Below are positions 10,336-18,979 of a stretch of DNA of 64,000 nucleotides, one piece after another. Location: contig NZ_JABMCJ010000094.1 of NCBI RefSeq assembly GCF_013359755.1, positions 248,001 through 312,000 of the forward strand. Direction: 5' to 3'. Origin of the DNA: Tardiphaga robiniae. GTDB lineage: Bacteria; Pseudomonadota; Alphaproteobacteria; Rhizobiales; Xanthobacteraceae. Within the stretch, counting starts at the first letter, position 1. Each line of letters starts with the position of its first letter. The position numbers were made by a program, and so were the translations under genes. The notes beneath the pieces are model-generated. The model was not told the DNA's origin. It saw only the letters and a list, made by a program, of their open reading frames with translations, and searched no databases.

Positions 10336-10702
10336 TGCGATTCTTATAGATGGACTCTCGCAAACTATTAGTGACGCGATCGCCAGCAATCAACGAAATC
10401 AGGCGTCACTCCGGCCAGAATAGTTTTAAGGGTCACAATTTCGAGGCGTCACCTCATGGGGACAGCAGCCGGGTTTCCCCCGTAGCCCACCCCGAACTGT
10501 CGATACGCCACGCCGTCGTCGACGCATGCTGCGATCCTTCGTTCAACATCATGAGTCAATTTGACTCAGCGCATGCCTCTTGGCCGGCGAATCACACGCC
10601 TACTATGGTGACAACGGTCGATGACTAAGTTGTGGGATATTTCGCATGCTTGAGTAGTGCGTGGTGAAGGGCGGATGCCTGACTGCCTCGGATCGAAAAA
10701 GC
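10336..10702. other. Intergenic stretch without a supported gene
   Basis: I see no convincing gene here. A 92-codon open frame at 10350-10628 on the plus strand has no family resemblance and no good ribosome-binding site. The only clear structure is a perfect 17-bp palindrome at 10552-10568 (tgagtcaa-t-ttgactca). The region looks like decayed accessory DNA. Confidence 0.4.
10552..10568. repeat. 17-bp perfect palindrome
   Basis: tgagtcaa, a single central t, then ttgactca: both arms match exactly. It could be a regulator-binding site, but no gene starts within 100 bp, so the role is unknown. Confidence 0.4.
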
Positions 10703-10736
10703 AAAGGCCCGCTCGTGAGAGCGGGCCTTTTGTTTT
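10703..10736 (-). terminator. Terminator after the sulfurtransferase gene (bidirectional)
   Basis: A 12-bp perfect stem, 10703-10714 with 10719-10730, has a gtga loop. On the minus strand it is followed by a gctttttcg tract, about 75 bp beyond the sulfurtransferase stop. On the plus strand it is followed by ttgtttt, so it can act both ways. It is nearly identical to the sucD terminator. Confidence 0.8.
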
Positions 10737-10805
10737 GACACTCTGACTGGATCGCCCGGTCAAAGCGCGCAATTGCGCGCCAGGCCGGGCGACGACACTG
10801 GAGTT

Positions 10806-11684
10806 CTACGCCGCCTGCGCCTGCTTCTCGCCAACCAGCGGCAAACCTTCCTCGATTGGATACTTCGTATCGCGGCTCCATTCGTTCCACGAGCCGAAAT
10901 ACATCCGGACATCGGCGACGCCGGCATTCTTTAGTGCGAGAAACGTGTTCGACGCGCGTGCGCCCTTGAAGCAGTAAAGATAGACAGTGGTCGACGGCGT
11001 GATCCCGACAGTGGCGCATTCGGCAAGGATCTCGTTCTTCGACTTGAAGCGCGGACCGTCTGATGTCGGTTTCATCATGCGGTACCACTCGATCCAGACG
11101 GCGCCGGGAATGCGGCCCATGCGCGGGCAGAAGTCCTTGCCATAGGGCGACGAACTCTCGCCGATCCACTCGTCGACATCGCGCACGTCGAGAATGGCGA
11201 TCGACGGATTGCCGAGCGCGCCCTGCATGGTGCCCGCATCGATCAGGATCGAGCCGGCTTCCGGCTTGATGGCGAAGGACGCTGCTGTCGGCGTCGGAAC
11301 ATCCGTGGTGGTCGGCAGGCCCTTCATGGTCCAGGCTTCAAAGCCGCCATGCAGAACCTTGATCTTGGGATAGCCGAGAAACTCCAGCAGAAAGTAGCCG
11401 CGGCAGGACTGGCCGAATCCCGAATTCATCGACTGTTCGTAGATCACCGCAGTCTCGCTGCCGGACAGGCCGGCACCGCCGAAGGCCGCAGCGAACTTCT
11501 TCTTCAGCTCGTCCATGCCTTCGGGCGTCGAGGTAGCGAGGAACGTAAAGATTTCATGGAGATTGACGGCGCCGGGGATATGCCCGGCCGCATAGGCGTC
11601 GGGATTGCGCGTGTCGATGATGACACAAGGTTCTGACTTCATGAACGTGACGAGGTCGTCTGCGGAAATGAGAACTTCAGCCAT
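10806..11684 (-). CDS. Sulfurtransferase (two-domain rhodanese)
   Basis: Thiosulfate or 3-mercaptopyruvate sulfurtransferase of 292 residues with two rhodanese domains. The N-terminal domain (about 1-130) has CVIIDTRNPDAYAAGHIPGA but no active-site Cys loop. The C-terminal domain carries the catalytic loop YLYCFKGARASNT near residue 237, with the persulfide-forming Cys. The loop CFKGAR is nearer to thiosulfate-type CRKG loops than to the CGSGVT of mercaptopyruvate enzymes. The start is fixed by GGAGG just upstream of ATG 11684. It is downstream of the OsmC and flavoprotein genes on the same strand but has its own promoter-sized leader with palindromes. Confidence 0.88.
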   Translation of the reverse strand: MAEVLISADDLVTFMKSEPCVIIDTRNPDAYAAGHIPGAVNLHEIFTFLATSTPEGMDELKKKFAAAFGGAGLSGSETAVIYEQSMNSGFGQSCRGYFLLEFLGYPKIKVLHGGFEAWTMKGLPTTTDVPTPTAASFAIKPEAGSILIDAGTMQGALGNPSIAILDVRDVDEWIGESSSPYGKDFCPRMGRIPGAVWIEWYRMMKPTSDGPRFKSKNEILAECATVGITPSTTVYLYCFKGARASNTFLALKNAGVADVRMYFGSWNEWSRDTKYPIEEGLPLVGEKQAQAA

Positions 11685-11752
11685 TGAAAGCCTCCATTGT
11701 GTTGAACCGTCGTTGTTGAGTCGTTTGTGCTGGATCGCCTGTCGTTTCGCCG

Positions 11753-11764
11753 TGACTTAAGTCA
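11753..11764. promoter_or_regulatory. Perfect 12-bp palindrome upstream of the sulfurtransferase
   Basis: tgacttaagtca lies about 70 bp upstream of the sulfurtransferase ATG, between it and the preceding gene. It is a candidate operator; the bound protein is unknown. Confidence 0.35.
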
Positions 11765-11782
11765 ATTCACTGTCCGTTCGCG

Positions 11783-11812
11783 TGATCGGGATCATTTGCA
11801 TGATCGGGATCA
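11783..11812. promoter_or_regulatory. Pair of tgatcgggatca boxes upstream of the sulfurtransferase
   Basis: The 12-mer tgatcgggatca occurs twice, at 11783-11794 and 11801-11812, start to start 18 bp. Each copy is itself an imperfect palindrome. The second copy overlaps the stop of the flavoprotein gene. Two phased boxes suggest binding of a dimeric regulator on one face of the helix, though 18 bp is not a whole number of turns. Confidence 0.35.
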
Positions 11813-12949
11813 CGCCCCGCCCTGGTCTCCCTGATATTCGCGCGCATTGTCTGCGAGCATTTTTCTGAGCTGCTTGGTGGCGGGGGTGACGATCGCCACA
11901 AAATAGGCTTCGCGCAGTCGGCGCTGGGCGCGGTGCGATTTGAGATAGCCGCGCGCGCCACAATGCAGCATCGCTGCATGGGCTGCGGCGACGGCGGCGT
12001 CGCCGGCGCGCAGACGCAGTTCGACGACGCTGCGCCAATAGGCATTGCTCGTGTCAAAGGGTGTGGCGGCGAGCATCATCGTCTCGGCCTCCATTTTCGC
12101 GAGAAGCCCGGCGAAATCCTCGGGCTGCTGCGGCAGGAAGTAATTGACGTGGGCGAGCGACGGCTTGACGCTCTCCATGATAGCAACGCAATCGCGCACC
12201 AGCCCGAGGCCCATGCCCATCTGCATCAGGATGAACCCGGCGCGAATTCTCTTCACGAAAGGCATCGCCGGCGCCGCGAGCACCTGATCGTCTGGAATGA
12301 AGACGTCGCGAAATTGCACGGCGTAGGTGCCGGTGCCATCCATCGCGAGGAACGGCTTGCACGGCGTCAGCGAGAGATTCTCGTCGGCGCAGTCGGCGAG
12401 GAACATCACCTTCTCGCCGGAGCCGTCATCGAGTTCGAAGATGGTGCCGAACATATGGTCGGGGCCAAGATTCGATACCCATGGCAGAGCACCGCGCACG
12501 ATGTAACCGCCGTTGGTGCGGCGACCTTTCAGCTTGAGCTTCTCGATGCCAAAGAAGCTCTTCATCGGATTGGATAGGCCGGTGCCGCCAAGCAGCTTGC
12601 CCCTCGCGGCATCGCTCAGATACTTCGCCTTCAGTGCGGCGTTGTCGGAGTTGAGGATGTACCAGACCAGCGTGTTCTGGCACCACGCCATGAAGGCCGT
12701 GGAGCCGCAAGTCTCGCCGATGGTGGTGATGCCCGCGATCGTCTCGCCGAGATCCGCGTGTGCCGACCAGGCACCGACATCGCCGAGATGACGTAGCGCC
12801 CGATCTGGATAGATTGTGCCTTCATCGATCTCCAAAACTATTGGTGAAAGATCGGTGCGCGCGACGACAGCTATTCGTTCAACGAGCGACGGTGTGTCGC
12901 CGGCCCCTTCAATATCGTCAGATTTCCGCAGCACTGCCGTCGTGGTCAT
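11810..12949 (-). CDS. Acyl-CoA dehydrogenase family flavoprotein
   Basis: FAD-dependent acyl-CoA dehydrogenase-like protein of 379 residues. The fold is recognised from the N-terminal helical domain with GETCGSTAFMAWCQNTLV (about 78-95), the middle beta domain (GGTGLSNPMKS; GYIVRGALPWVSN; FLADC; FRDVFIPDDQVL) and the C-terminal four-helix domain ending in Arg-rich YLKSHRAQRRLREAYF. No clear catalytic Glu is visible by eye, so it may be a monooxygenase-like (DszC-type) or atypical member. The start at ATG 12949 follows GGAG and is preferred over the codon at 12970. It is the second gene behind osmC, 67 bp downstream, and probably shares its promoter and TetR control. The substrate is unknown. 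Confidence 0.8.
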   Translation of the reverse strand: MTTTAVLRKSDDIEGAGDTPSLVERIAVVARTDLSPIVLEIDEGTIYPDRALRHLGDVGAWSAHADLGETIAGITTIGETCGSTAFMAWCQNTLVWYILNSDNAALKAKYLSDAARGKLLGGTGLSNPMKSFFGIEKLKLKGRRTNGGYIVRGALPWVSNLGPDHMFGTIFELDDGSGEKVMFLADCADENLSLTPCKPFLAMDGTGTYAVQFRDVFIPDDQVLAAPAMPFVKRIRAGFILMQMGMGLGLVRDCVAIMESVKPSLAHVNYFLPQQPEDFAGLLAKMEAETMMLAATPFDTSNAYWRSVVELRLRAGDAAVAAAHAAMLHCGARGYLKSHRAQRRLREAYFVAIVTPATKQLRKMLADNAREYQGDQGGA

Positions 12950-13016
12950 GTCGATCTCCGTCACGCACAAGGAAGAGAGACTGCGGCCGCATCGCTGCGG
13001 CCGCGCTAACTCACAT

Positions 13017-13559
13017 TCAGGCAGAGACTTCGAGATTGACCGGGCGCGTAAACGTGTTGGCGACGGGCGACCATTTCTTGACGTGGGTGATCAGCGCATC
13101 GATCTCGGCCTGGGGAACGCCTTCGCATTCCATGTCGACCTTGATGCGCACATCGGTAAAACCGACCGGCTTCTCGCCGATATCGCCGGTGCCCCAGACA
13201 GCTGTGATATTGAGATCGCCTTCGAGCTGCAGTTCGAGTTTGTTGACGGTCCAGCCGCGATGCACGGCATTTGCGTGCAGGCCGACGGCGATGCAGGAGC
13301 CAAGCGCCGCCAATGACGCCTCTGACGGATTCGGCGCGGTGTCGTCGCCGAGCAGGGCCGGCGGCTCATCGACGATATAGGGCGGCAGATTGCGGATGTA
13401 GTTGGCGTGGCGGAATTTGCCCTCGGCCACCGTCTTGCACTTCAGTGTCTTGATGACATTGGGATTGGCTTTGCCGTTGGCGATCAGCTGTTCGAGTCCG
13501 CCTTTGTCGATCGGCGCGAGGCAGCCGGTCAGGGCGGTTTTGGCAGCAACAGCGGTCAT
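13017..13559 (-). CDS. OsmC family protein
   Basis: OsmC/Ohr-fold protein of 180 residues. The family reduces organic peroxides with two cysteines, although some members have other roles. The first Cys is in LAALGSCIAVGLHA near residue 88. At the place of the second Cys the sequence reads KKWSPVANTF, so Ser stands where CPVSNT-type motifs have Cys. Classical two-Cys peroxidase chemistry is therefore doubtful. ATG 13559 follows GGGAG with good spacing. A perfect 22-bp palindrome lies 27 bp upstream, in the promoter region, opposite a divergent TetR gene. The next gene is the acyl-CoA dehydrogenase-like flavoprotein. Confidence 0.88.
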   Translation of the reverse strand: MTAVAAKTALTGCLAPIDKGGLEQLIANGKANPNVIKTLKCKTVAEGKFRHANYIRNLPPYIVDEPPALLGDDTAPNPSEASLAALGSCIAVGLHANAVHRGWTVNKLELQLEGDLNITAVWGTGDIGEKPVGFTDVRIKVDMECEGVPQAEIDALITHVKKWSPVANTFTRPVNLEVSA

Positions 13560-13585
13560 ATGGTTTTCTCCCTTGGAAAGATCAA

Positions 13586-13607
13586 AGATACAGAACGTTC
13601 TGTATCT
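13586..13607. promoter_or_regulatory. Perfect 22-bp palindrome, probable TetR operator
   Basis: agatacagaac is followed directly by its exact reverse complement gttctgtatct. It lies 27 bp upstream of the OsmC start and within the osmC-tetR intergenic region. Length, symmetry and position are those of a TetR-family operator, so the divergent TetR protein is the natural candidate. Confidence 0.65.
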
Positions 13608-13796
13608 CTGCAGAAAGCGTGCCAGCGACCGCCAATGGAGAAAACGTCGCGATATCAGCGAGTTGGGCGTTTGGTGAAGAAACGTGCAGCGGCTGGATTG
13701 CCGTTTAACGCGCCAAATCGGCGCTTACCGGCTCGAATATTGGTCAGGAACCGATGATCGCTTGCACGTCGCGCGCCGCATGACATATGACAGGGC

Positions 13797-14480
13797 ATGA
13801 CCGATGCGATGCCGCAGGCCGTCGACAGCAGTATTCCGCAGGTGACGCCGCGCGAGCGGCTGATGGTCGCAGCGACAAGGCTGTTCTGCAAAAATGGCAT
13901 CAATGCCACCGGCATCGACGCCATCGTCAGCGAGGCCGGAACGGCCAAAACCACGCTCTACAAGAACTTCAAATCCAAGGACGATCTGGTCGACGCCGTG
14001 CTCAGGGCGGAGAGCGAGACCTGGCGCGGCTGGTTCATTGCCGCCGTGGAACGCGCCAGAACTCCGCGTGAAAAACTGGATTCGATTTTCCCCGCGCTGA
14101 AGGGCTGGTTTGCCGAAGAGACCTATTATGGCTGTGTTTTCATCAATGCAGTCGGCGAGCACGCCAAGGACGAGACCCGGCTGCGCGACATCACGATCCG
14201 GCACAAATCATTCATTCTCAAGCACATCTCCGGACTGGCCGAGGCCGCCGGCGCCAAGAAGCCGGACTTTCTCGCGCACCAGATCGGCCTCTTGATGGAC
14301 GGCGCCATCGTCGCCGCCATGGTGACCCGCGATCCGACCGTGGCAGACGCCGCCGGCATGGCCGCCAATGCCCTGCTCGACGAGGCTTGCGGGCCGCCCA
14401 AAATCCGCCGCACCCGGCGCGCCGGACTGCAAGGAGGCGCTGCCGCTTTGGCTAAGGAAGACCTCAGTGTCGTCGACTGA
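13797..14480 (+). CDS. TetR/AcrR family transcriptional regulator
   Basis: DNA-binding repressor of 227 residues. The N-terminal helix-turn-helix (about 20-66) reads RERLMVAATRLFCKNG, GIDAIVSEAGTAKTTLYKNF and SKDDLVDAVL, which is the standard TetR pattern. The C-terminal ligand domain is variable and gives no inducer. It is divergent from the OsmC-flavoprotein genes, and the 22-bp palindrome lies between them, so it likely represses that operon and perhaps itself. The start at ATG 13797 lacks a strong ribosome-binding site; ATG 13809 is a possible alternative. Confidence 0.88.
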   Translation: MTDAMPQAVDSSIPQVTPRERLMVAATRLFCKNGINATGIDAIVSEAGTAKTTLYKNFKSKDDLVDAVLRAESETWRGWFIAAVERARTPREKLDSIFPALKGWFAEETYYGCVFINAVGEHAKDETRLRDITIRHKSFILKHISGLAEAAGAKKPDFLAHQIGLLMDGAIVAAMVTRDPTVADAAGMAANALLDEACGPPKIRRTRRAGLQGGAAALAKEDLSVVD

Positions 14481-14654
14481 AATCAGCGGACAAAATCTCG
14501 CGCACAAAGAATTGACGATATATTCAGTTCTTCGTGCTTTTCAGGGCGCACATTCGGATTAAATAGGGTAGAAGCTCGCTCGACTTTAGGATGGTCCGGC
14601 AACCGGATCAGCCCTCGCTAAAATTTCCGCGCGATACCAAATCAGGACGCCATC

Positions 14655-17612
14655 ATGTCTCGCCAGGATGCGAACGCCGCCTTTGCACTCTCCTCATTTC
14701 TGCAAGGCGCAAACGCCACTTACATCGACGAACTCTATGCCCGTTACGAAAAGGACCCCTCCTCGGTCGATGCCGAGTGGCAGGAGTTCTTCAAGAGCCT
14801 GAAGGACTCGCCCGCCGACGTTCAGAAGAACGCCGAAGGCCCGTCCTGGGAGAAGGCCAACTGGCCGCTGACGCCGAAGGACGACCTGACCTCCGCCATG
14901 GACGGCAACTGGGCCCAGGTCGAGAAGGTGATGGGTGCCAAGCTCGCCGCCAAGACCGCGCAGCCCGGTGCTGCCGCCCCGACCGGCGACATCAATCAGG
15001 CGACCCGCGATTCGGTACGCGCCTTGATGCTGATCCGCGCCTTCCGCATGCGCGGCCATTTCCACGCCAATCTCGATCCGCTGGGCATCGAAGGCCAGAA
15101 GGATCACGAGGAGCTCGATCCGCGCTCCTACGGCTTCACCGATGCCGACTACGACCGCAAGATCTTCCTCGATAACGTCATCGGCCTCGAATACGGCACG
15201 CTGCGCGAGATCGTTGCGATCCTGCAGCGCACCTACTGCCAGACCCTCGGCGTCGAGTTCATGCACATTTCCAACCGCGCGCAGAAGGCGTGGATCCAGG
15301 AACGTATCGAAGGCCCGGACAAGGAAATCAGCTTCACGCCGGAAGGCCGCCGCGCCATCCTCCAGAAGCTGGTCGAAGCCGACGGCTTCGAGAAGTTTTG
15401 CGACGTCAAGTTCACCGGTACCAAGCGCTTCGGCCTCGACGGCGGCGAATCACTGATCCCGGCGCTGGAACAGATCATCAAGCGCGGCGGCAGCCTGGGT
15501 GTCCGTGACATCGTCGTCGGCATGCCACATCGCGGTCGCCTCAACGTGTTGACCCAGGTGATGGGCAAGCCGCACCGCGCGCTGTTCCATGAATTCAAGG
15601 GCGGTTCGGCCAATCCGGACGAGGTCGAAGGCTCGGGTGACGTCAAGTATCACCTCGGCGCCTCGTCGGATCGCGAGTTCGACAACAACAATATCCACCT
15701 ATCGCTGACGGCGAACCCGTCGCATCTTGAAATCGTCGATCCCGTGGTGCTCGGAAAGGTCCGCGCCAAGCAGGACCAGAATGGTGATCCACCGGACCAG
15801 CGTATTTCAGTGCTGCCGCTGCTGATGCATGGCGATGCGGCCTTCGCAGGTCAGGGTGTGGTTGCGGAATGCTTTGCGCTGTCGGACCTGAAGGGCTATC
15901 GCACCGGCGGTTCGATCCACTTCATCGTCAACAACCAGATCGGCTTCACCACCTATCCGCGTTACTCCCGTTCGTCGCCCTATCCGTCCGACGTTGCGAA
16001 GATGATCGATGCTCCGATCTTCCATGTGAACGGCGACGATCCGGAAGCGGTGGTGTTCGCCGCCAAGATCGCGATCGAGTTCCGGCAGAAGTTCCACAAG
16101 CCTGTCGTCATCGACATGTTCTGCTATCGCCGCCACGGCCATAACGAAGGCGACGAGCCGGCGTTCACCCAGCCGGTGATGTACAAGAAGATCGGCGCGC
16201 ATCAGTCGACGCTGGATATCTATGCCAAGCGCATCATCGCCGATGGCGTGATGACCGAAGGCGAAGTCGACAAGGCGAAGGCCGACTGGCGCGCCCGTCT
16301 TGATGCCGAGCTCGAAGCCGGCGCCGGCTACAAGCCGAACAAGGCTGACTGGCTCGACGGCAAGTGGGCCGGCTTCAAATATGCCGACCAGGAGGAAGAT
16401 CCCCGTCGCGGCGTGACCGGCGTCGACGTCAAGACGCTGAAGGAGATCGGCGCCAAGATCACCAAGGTGCCCGATGGTTTCCGCGTTCACCGCACGGTGC
16501 AGCGTTTCCTCGACACCCGCGCCAAGGCGATCGACAGTGGCGAAGGCATCGACTGGGCGACCGGCGAGGCGCTGGCATTCTGTACCCTGATGGAAGAAGG
16601 CCACCATGTCCGGCTGTCCGGCCAGGACTCGGAGCGCGGCACCTTCTCGCAGCGCCATTCGGTGCTGTTCGACCAGGAAGACGAAAGCCGCTACACGCCG
16701 TTCAACCACCTCAAGCCCGACCAGGGTCACTACGAGGTCATCAACTCGCTGCTGTCCGAAGAAGCCGTGCTCGGATTCGAATACGGCTACTCGCTGGCCG
16801 AGCCGAAGGCGCTGACCATCTGGGAAGCGCAGTTCGGCGACTTCGCCAACGGCGCACAGGTGCTGTTCGACCAGTTCATCTCCTCGGGTGAACGCAAGTG
16901 GCTGCGTATGTCGGGCCTCGTCTGCCTGCTGCCGCATGGCTATGAAGGCCAGGGCCCGGAGCATTCCTCCGCACGCCTTGAGCGTTTCCTCCAGATGTGC
17001 GCCGAAGACAACATGCAGGTGGTCTATCCGACTACTCCGGCCAACTACTTCCACATGCTGCGTCGTCAGTTGAAGCGTGAGATTCGCAAGCCGCTGATCG
17101 TCATGACGCCGAAGTCGCTGCTGCGCCACAAGCGTGCGGTGTCGAAGCTGAGCGAACTCGGTGCCGACACATCGTTCCATCGCGTGTTGTTCGACGATGC
17201 GGAGAAGCTGCCGGACGAGAAGATCAAGCTCACCGCCGACAACAAGATCCGTCGCGTCGTGCTGTGCTCCGGCAAGGTCTATTATGACCTCTACGAGGAG
17301 CGCGAGAAGCGCGGCATCGACGACGTCTACCTGATGCGCATCGAGCAGCTCTATCCGGTGCCGCTGAAGACGCTGGTGCAGGAGTTGACCCGCTTCAAGG
17401 GTGCGGAATTCGTCTGGTGTCAGGAAGAGCCGCGCAACATGGGCGGCTGGCACTTCATCGAACCGTATCTTGAATGGGTGCTCAACCAGATCAACGCCAC
17501 CCACAAGCGTCCGCGTTATGCCGGCCGCGCTGCTTCGGCAGCGACCGCCACCGGCCTGATGTCCAAGCATCTCGCCCAGCTCAAGGCCTTCCTCGACGAA
17601 GCGCTCGGCTAA
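14655..17612 (+). CDS. sucA: 2-oxoglutarate dehydrogenase E1 component
   Basis: Thiamine-diphosphate-dependent E1 subunit of 985 residues that decarboxylates 2-oxoglutarate and passes the succinyl group to SucB. The N-terminal SucB-binding helix has YARYEKDPSSVDAEWQEFF near residues 29-47. The TPP site includes VVGMPHRGRLNVL near 289 and GDAAFAGQG near 394. The pyrimidine-binding domain has GYEGQGPEHSSARLERFL. All core motifs are intact and the length is normal. Start: ATG 14655 with a weak GGA upstream. sucB follows after a 13-bp intercistronic hairpin. Confidence 0.97.
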   Translation: MSRQDANAAFALSSFLQGANATYIDELYARYEKDPSSVDAEWQEFFKSLKDSPADVQKNAEGPSWEKANWPLTPKDDLTSAMDGNWAQVEKVMGAKLAAKTAQPGAAAPTGDINQATRDSVRALMLIRAFRMRGHFHANLDPLGIEGQKDHEELDPRSYGFTDADYDRKIFLDNVIGLEYGTLREIVAILQRTYCQTLGVEFMHISNRAQKAWIQERIEGPDKEISFTPEGRRAILQKLVEADGFEKFCDVKFTGTKRFGLDGGESLIPALEQIIKRGGSLGVRDIVVGMPHRGRLNVLTQVMGKPHRALFHEFKGGSANPDEVEGSGDVKYHLGASSDREFDNNNIHLSLTANPSHLEIVDPVVLGKVRAKQDQNGDPPDQRISVLPLLMHGDAAFAGQGVVAECFALSDLKGYRTGGSIHFIVNNQIGFTTYPRYSRSSPYPSDVAKMIDAPIFHVNGDDPEAVVFAAKIAIEFRQKFHKPVVIDMFCYRRHGHNEGDEPAFTQPVMYKKIGAHQSTLDIYAKRIIADGVMTEGEVDKAKADWRARLDAELEAGAGYKPNKADWLDGKWAGFKYADQEEDPRRGVTGVDVKTLKEIGAKITKVPDGFRVHRTVQRFLDTRAKAIDSGEGIDWATGEALAFCTLMEEGHHVRLSGQDSERGTFSQRHSVLFDQEDESRYTPFNHLKPDQGHYEVINSLLSEEAVLGFEYGYSLAEPKALTIWEAQFGDFANGAQVLFDQFISSGERKWLRMSGLVCLLPHGYEGQGPEHSSARLERFLQMCAEDNMQVVYPTTPANYFHMLRRQLKREIRKPLIVMTPKSLLRHKRAVSKLSELGADTSFHRVLFDDAEKLPDEKIKLTADNKIRRVVLCSGKVYYDLYEEREKRGIDDVYLMRIEQLYPVPLKTLVQELTRFKGAEFVWCQEEPRNMGGWHFIEPYLEWVLNQINATHKRPRYAGRAASAATATGLMSKHLAQLKAFLDEALG

Positions 17613-17627
17613 GCCTCCATTCTGTTG

Positions 17628-17657
17628 GCGAATGCCCCGCACCCGCGGGGCGTTCGC
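17628..17657 (+). other. Intercistronic hairpin between sucA and sucB
   Basis: A 13-bp stem, 17628-17640 with 17645-17657, has one G-U pair and loop accc. No T-tract follows, so it is more likely an RNA stability or processing element, or a leaky attenuator, than a true terminator. Confidence 0.55.
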
Positions 17658-17728
17658 ATATCCCCATTGATTTCAAGTTCAGGCAGGAATGACCGAGCGG
17701 GTCGCCACGCCACAAGAGGAAATAGACA

Positions 17729-18967
17729 ATGACTGAAATTCGCGTTCCCACGCTCGGCGAATCCGTGACGGAAGCCACCATCGGCCGCTGGTTCAAGAAG
17801 GCCGGCGATGCCGTCGCCGTTGACGAGCCGTTGGTCGAACTCGAGACCGACAAGGTCACCATCGAAGTCCCGGCGCCCTCCGCCGGAGTCCTCGGCGAGA
17901 TCGTTGCCAAGGACGGCGAGACCGTTGCCGTCGGCGCACTGCTCGGCCAGATCACCGATGGTGCCGGCGGCGCCAAGCCAGCCGCAGCTCCCGCGAAGCC
18001 CGCTGCCCCGGCTCCGGCCGCTGCCGCTGCTGCGCCTGCTCCCGCTCAGAAGTCCGCCCCCGTCGATGCGCCGCTGGCGCCGTCAGTCCGCAAGATCTCG
18101 GTCGAGAGCGGCATCGATGCCGCCACCGTCCCCGGCTCGGGCAAGGATGGCCGCGTGACCAAGGGCGACATGCTCGCCGCGATCGAGAAGGCTGCGTCGG
18201 CACCGACACCGATCAATCAGTCTGCCGCCGCCGTGCAGGTACGTGCACCGTCACCCGCTGACGATGCTGCCCGCGAAGAGCGCGTAAAAATGACGCGCCT
18301 GCGTCAGACCATCGCGCGTCGCCTCAAGGACGTGCAGAACACCGCCGCGATGCTGACGACCTTCAACGAGGTCGACATGACCAACGTGATGGCGCTGCGC
18401 TCGCAGTACAAGGATGTGTTCGAGAAGAAGCACGGCACCAAGCTCGGCTTCATGGGCTTCTTCACCAAGGCCTGCGTGCAGGCGTTGAAGGATATTCCGG
18501 CCGTGAATGCCGAGATCGATGGCTCCGACCTGATCTACAAGAACTATTATCACGTCGGCGTTGCCGTCGGCACTGACAAGGGCCTCGTCGTTCCCGTGGT
18601 GCGCGACTGCGATACCAAGTCGATCTCCGACATCGAAAAAACCATCGCGGATTTCGGCAAGCGCGCCCGTGACGGCCAGCTCAAGATCGACGAAATGCAG
18701 GGTGGCACATTCACCATCACCAATGGCGGCATCTACGGTTCGCTGATGTCGACGCCGATCCTGAATGCGCCGCAGTCGGCCATCCTCGGCATGCACAAGA
18801 TCCAGGAACGTCCGGTCGTGGTCGGCGGCAAGATCGAGATCCGCCCGATGATGTATCTGGCGGTGTCCTACGATCACCGCGTGATCGACGGCAAGGAAGC
18901 CGTGACATTCCTCGTTCGCGTCAAGGAAAGCCTGGAAGATCCGGCCCGTCTCGTTCTGGATCTCTAA
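17729..18967 (+). CDS. sucB: Dihydrolipoyllysine succinyltransferase, 2-oxoglutarate dehydrogenase E2
   Basis: Core E2 subunit of 412 residues that transfers succinyl from E1 to CoA. The N-terminal lipoyl domain has [12 protein letters not shown] with the lipoylated Lys42. An Ala/Pro-rich linker spans about 80-112, followed by the peripheral-subunit-binding domain ([14 protein letters not shown] ... [12 protein letters not shown]). The C-terminal catalytic domain ends with SYDHRVIDG, giving His383 and Asp387. It follows sucA by about 115 bp, so both belong to one transcription unit. Confidence 0.96.
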   Translation: MTEIRVPTLGESVTEATIGRWFKKAGDAVAVDEPLVELETDKVTIEVPAPSAGVLGEIVAKDGETVAVGALLGQITDGAGGAKPAAAPAKPAAPAPAAAAAAPAPAQKSAPVDAPLAPSVRKISVESGIDAATVPGSGKDGRVTKGDMLAAIEKAASAPTPINQSAAAVQVRAPSPADDAAREERVKMTRLRQTIARRLKDVQNTAAMLTTFNEVDMTNVMALRSQYKDVFEKKHGTKLGFMGFFTKACVQALKDIPAVNAEIDGSDLIYKNYYHVGVAVGTDKGLVVPVVRDCDTKSISDIEKTIADFGKRARDGQLKIDEMQGGTFTITNGGIYGSLMSTPILNAPQSAILGMHKIQERPVVVGGKIEIRPMMYLAVSYDHRVIDGKEAVTFLVRVKESLEDPARLVLDL

Positions 18968-18979
18968 CCCGAGGTCGCC

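Noticed and set aside
10350-10628. 92-codon plus-strand frame in the accessory block
   Set aside because: No ribosome-binding site, no signal or domain, and it overlaps a palindrome; treated as non-coding.
15807-17642. 611-codon open frame on the minus strand
   Set aside because: It is exactly antisense to sucA. Long antisense frames are expected in GC-rich coding DNA, and its translation has no family resemblance.
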